Shown here piece after piece: positions 61,470 to 64,000 of a DNA stretch of 64,000 bases. The translations under genes were made by a program, and so were the position numbers. Source of the stretch: Treponema bryantii NK4A124 (GTDB taxonomy: Bacteria; Spirochaetota; Spirochaetia; Treponematales; Treponemataceae); NCBI RefSeq assembly GCF_000421345.1, contig NZ_ATWV01000002.1:310001-374000 (forward strand). The letters are read 5' to 3'. Under the pieces are notes generated by a model that was not told the DNA's origin, searched no databases, and saw only the letters and a program-made list of their open reading frames with translations. How positions within the stretch are numbered: position 1 is the first letter of the stretch; each line of letters opens with the position of its first letter.

Positions 61470-62720
61470 ATGGCAAGACGTGTTGTAATTACTGGAATGG
61501 GAGCAATCACTCCTCTTGGAAATACTGTAGAAGAAACCTGGGCTGGAATTAAAGCCGGAAAAAGCGGTATTGGTCCAATCACACTTTTTGATGCATCTGT
61601 AAACAAAGTTCACTATGCAGCAGAAGTAAAAAACTTTGATCCTTCTTTGTATATGGATTCAAAGGATGCCCGCAAGATGGCTCGCTTTACACAGCTTGGT
61701 GTAGCTGCTGCAAAGATGGCTCTTGACGATGCTGGCCTTATGGGCAATCAGGAAGTTCTTGATGAAACTGGAATCATTCTTGGTGTTGGAATCGGCGGTC
61801 TCGAAGAGACAGAAGCAGACGTTCTTGGAATGGGAAGAATGGGTGGTGTAAAAACTAATCCTATGGCTATTCCAAAGCTTATTCCAAATGAAGTAGGCGG
61901 AAATATTGCAATTAACTTTGGCGTTCACGGTCCTGTTCAGTCAATTGCAACAGCATGTTCTTCTGGTACAGATGCTCTTGGAGTTGCTTTTGATATGGTA
62001 AGAAGCGGCCGCCTCGACTGCTGTCTCAGCGGTGGTGCAGAATCAACAATCTGTCAGTTCGGTGTTGTTGGCTTTGAAGTTCTTCATGCTCTTTCTACAG
62101 GTTTTGATGATGACCCGACAAAGGCAAGCCGTCCTTTCGACAAGGACCGCAACGGATTTGTAATGGGCGAGGGCTCTGCAATTCTTATTCTCGAAGAGTA
62201 TGAGCACGCTAAGGCTCGTGGTGCTAAGATTTATGCTGAAGTTGCAGGTTATGGTGCTTCTTGTGATGGTTACCATCTTACAGCTCCAAATCCAGACGGA
62301 ATCTGCGGTTCAAAGTGTATGACACGTGCCCTCAAGGATGCCGGAATGGATCCAAGTGAGATTCAGTACTACAACGCTCACGGAACTTCTACAATGAAGA
62401 ATGATTCGAGCGAAACAAATATGATTAAGATTGCCTTTGGCGAAGAAAATGCCCGCAAGCTTAAGATTTCTTCTACAAAGTCTATGCACGGTCACTGTCT
62501 TGGTGCCACAGGTGCTGTAGAAGCTATGATTTGTGTAAAGGCAATCAACGACAGCTTTGTTCCTTGTACAAAGAACCTTGATAATCCTGATATTGAAGGC
62601 GGCTGTGACCTCGACTATACACCAAACAAGGGCGTAGAGATGAACATTGATGCTGCAATGTCTGCAACATTTGGTTTTGGTGGACACAACGGTGCAATTA
62701 TTATCAAGAAAGTAAAATAG
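61470..62720 (+). CDS. fabF: 3-oxoacyl-ACP synthase II
   Basis: This 416-residue condensing enzyme elongates fatty acids. The catalytic Cys is in SIATACSSGTDALGVAF near 165. The two histidines are in YNAHGTSTMKND near 305 and MHGHCLGATGAVEA near 340, giving the Cys-His-His triad of FabF/FabB. The C-terminal FGFGGHNG is also conserved. AAGGA precedes the ATG. It lies between fabD and fabZ; the repeats between the genes may modulate the transcript. Confidence 0.95.
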   Translation: MARRVVITGMGAITPLGNTVEETWAGIKAGKSGIGPITLFDASVNKVHYAAEVKNFDPSLYMDSKDARKMARFTQLGVAAAKMALDDAGLMGNQEVLDETGIILGVGIGGLEETEADVLGMGRMGGVKTNPMAIPKLIPNEVGGNIAINFGVHGPVQSIATACSSGTDALGVAFDMVRSGRLDCCLSGGAESTICQFGVVGFEVLHALSTGFDDDPTKASRPFDKDRNGFVMGEGSAILILEEYEHAKARGAKIYAEVAGYGASCDGYHLTAPNPDGICGSKCMTRALKDAGMDPSEIQYYNAHGTSTMKNDSSETNMIKIAFGEENARKLKISSTKSMHGHCLGATGAVEAMICVKAINDSFVPCTKNLDNPDIEGGCDLDYTPNKGVEMNIDAAMSATFGFGGHNGAIIIKKVK

Positions 62721-62724
62721 TTTC

Positions 62725-62825
62725 AGACTGACACACTTCGTGTGCAGTCTAAACCGTTTAATCTCCCGACAACCTTCGGTTGCGGGAGAAAGTAATTTCG
62801 TCCCGACAGGCTGCGCCTGCGGGAC
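62725..62825 (+). promoter_or_regulatory. Three tandem isostructural hairpins in the fabF-fabZ gap
   Basis: H1 62725-62750, H2 62763-62788 and H3 62800-62825 are each 26 nt: a 6-bp stem, one bulged A on the 5' side, a 4-bp stem that starts with C-G and A-U pairs, and a 5-nt loop CTTCG or CTGCG. Stem sequences differ between the copies but pairing is kept in all. Spacers are 12 and 11 nt. fabZ starts 19 nt after H3. Confidence 0.7.
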
Positions 62826-62844
62826 AAATCATAAGGATTTAACA

Positions 62845-63276
62845 ATGCCACTTACTACTGATATAAAATCATTACTTCCACACCGCGAACCATTTTTGTT
62901 TGTAGATTCTATTATTTCTGCAGACGAAAAAGGCTGCGTTTGTGAGCATACATTTACAGAAAATGAATTCTTTTTCAAAGGACACTTTCCTGAATACCCT
63001 GTAGTTCCTGGAGTTATTCTCTGTGAAACTATGGCACAGGCAGGCGGCGCGGCTTTGCGTTACCTGAATATAGTTCCTGCTGATGGACTTTTCTTCTTTG
63101 CCACATTGGACAAGGTAAAATTCCGCAATCAGGTTCGCCCTGGCGACAAGGTTCGCATGGAAATCGAATTCCTCCGCAACAGTCCAAAGATGATTAAACA
63201 GGCCGGCAAAGCCTACGTAGGCGACACCTTATGTGCCGAGGCTGAATGGATGTGCCTCGTCGGCGCAGCGAACTAA
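62845..63276 (+). CDS. fabZ: 3-hydroxyacyl-ACP dehydratase
   Basis: This 143-residue hot-dog enzyme removes water from 3-hydroxyacyl-ACP. The N-terminal LLPHREPFLFVDSI and the active-site segment FKGHFPEYPVVPGVILCETMAQ (His and Glu) identify the family. I chose ATG 62845, after AAGGA; a longer frame starting at 62740 would translate the three hairpins and has no ribosome site. It is the last gene of the fab cluster. Confidence 0.94.
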   Translation: MPLTTDIKSLLPHREPFLFVDSIISADEKGCVCEHTFTENEFFFKGHFPEYPVVPGVILCETMAQAGGAALRYLNIVPADGLFFFATLDKVKFRNQVRPGDKVRMEIEFLRNSPKMIKQAGKAYVGDTLCAEAEWMCLVGAAN

Positions 63277-63371
63277 GTGAGCGAGCCGACGAAGTACAAT
63301 AACTTCCTTACACAACGCGGCGCCGCAGGCGACGCATGTGTTTGGTAGGTTCTGCGCAATAACATAGCCCT

Positions 63372-63403
63372 GTCATTGCGAGCCCGAAGGGCGAAGCAAT
63401 CCA
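63372..63403. repeat. Family B repeat after fabZ
   Basis: GTCATTGCGAGCCCGAAGGG then CGAAGCAATCCA matches 42004-42033 with a 1-bp pair change and insertion in the central stem. It lies between fabZ and the next lipoprotein gene. Confidence 0.75.
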
Positions 63404-63464
63404 TTGTTATGACTACAATATTTATGTAGTCAAACGGCCAGAATTCATATATAATAGAGAGAAA

Positions 63465-64000
63465 ATGAGAAGGGTAAAGAGTTTATTCCATATTTTCATA
63501 ATCTCTCTATTATTAAACGGCTTTTCTTCCTGTGCACTTTTTGAAAATGATGTTGCAGACTTCATGGAAAAATACACAGAAACAGCCGCAATTGAACAGC
63601 ACACCTTCAGCATAGAAACTTACACCAACGCTGCAAACCAGCTCTGTATTCCTTCTGATCAGGATGTAGAAATTACCTTCTACATGCGTAACCCGAAACA
63701 GTTTAATCTTGTTCCTTCTGTAAACTTTGAAAATCTGGACGGCCAGATAAGCCGTTCTGCAGTCGGCATTGAGCAGACAGAATTTGCAATCATAAACCTT
63801 ACTCTGCCACAGGACTTCCTTATTCCGGCAGACGAAGGAAAAGACATAACTCCACTCATCAATCTTTACGAGCCAATGAGTGGCCGTGACTTTGACCGCT
63901 ATTCAGTAAGCCTTAGCTGTAACTCAAAGCCGCCTGCAATTTTAAATCCGACAATCTTAAACAAGGGTAACCAGACCTTCGTAGTTGCCTTTGACATGCC
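63465..64000 (+). CDS. Lipoprotein of unknown function (3' end outside window)
   Basis: About 178 codons are visible from ATG 63465 to the window end. The N-terminus is a lipoprotein signal (hydrophobic residues ~9-20, then FSSCALF with a likely lipidated Cys). The rest is exported and shows beta-strand-like segments (VEITFYMRN, FAIINLTLP, YSVSLSC), with no domain that I recognise. A TATAAT box at 63450-63455 lies nine bases before the ATG, and a clear ribosome site is not seen. Confidence 0.7.
   Translation, partial: MRRVKSLFHIFIISLLLNGFSSCALFENDVADFMEKYTETAAIEQHTFSIETYTNAANQLCIPSDQDVEITFYMRNPKQFNLVPSVNFENLDGQISRSAVGIEQTEFAIINLTLPQDFLIPADEGKDITPLINLYEPMSGRDFDRYSVSLSCNSKPPAILNPTILNKGNQTFVVAFDM

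Noticed and set aside
62740-62844. N-terminal extension of FabZ by 35 residues
   Set aside because: It would translate the hairpin array, has no ribosome site, and the family starts at the ATG at 62845 behind AAGGA.

Overview
The window looks like chromosome of a free-living, carbohydrate-fermenting spirochaete, most likely a gut or rumen Treponema. This is inferred from protein character and gene order. The order is rplU-rpmA-obg-nadD-yqeK-LCP-rsfS. There are many CUT1 sugar-uptake genes, cytoplasmic glycosidases and lipoproteins, a eukaryote-type hexokinase, and a FliM-like protein. No rRNA, tRNA, prophage, complete insertion sequence or CRISPR array was recognised.

Layout. 1-1399 (-): membrane sensor with a degenerate GGDEF domain, cut by the window edge. 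1738-7753 (+): a sugar ABC importer without its ATPase, then a GH94 disaccharide phosphorylase. Both promoters carry the same LacI-type palindrome. 7785-12567 (-): GH20 hexosaminidase, nagA, nagB and hexokinase, divergent from 12766-17566 (+), a second importer and a ROK regulator. Together these form an amino-sugar uptake and catabolism locus sharing one control region. 17630-25071: PutP, Mrp, a TrpR-family protein, a large ankyrin lipoprotein and UraA. 25235-31968 (+): a lipase-like protein, FHA protein, PPP-type phosphatase, Ser/Thr kinase and Lon. 31965-38833: an MCP, GH35, a secreted esterase, a HAD phosphatase and a GH10 xylanase lipoprotein, which suggests plant hemicellulose use. 39031-43077 (-): YigZ, a topoisomerase IV/gyrase A-like protein and an aldo/keto reductase. 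43165-44472 (-): an XRE-HTH domain fused in frame to a FliM-like protein but split by one TAG codon. 44678-53586: patatin, histidine phosphatase, a PD-(D/E)XK-like protein behind three AT-rich palindromes, an OLD-family nuclease, a radical SAM protein and a GH95 fucosidase. 53750-58408 (+): the ribosomal protein/obg/nadD/LCP/rsfS operon. 58528-63276: NhaC with a coupled small ORF, then fabD, fabF and fabZ. 63465 to the end: a partial lipoprotein.

Three themes stand out. First, eleven genes have a -10 box ending exactly 6 or 7 nt before the start codon and no usable Shine-Dalgarno, so they are probably leaderless. Second, several families of short palindromic repeats are dense here, and some copies lie in frame inside lon, the GH95 gene and the radical SAM gene. 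Third, there are striking undescribed structures: three 26-nt hairpins of identical architecture and covarying stems before fabZ, three 48-59 bp palindromes before the nuclease-like gene, and two giant inverted repeats of about 180 and 210 bp. The best candidates for something new are the HTH-FliM fusion with the amber codon and the fabZ triple hairpin.
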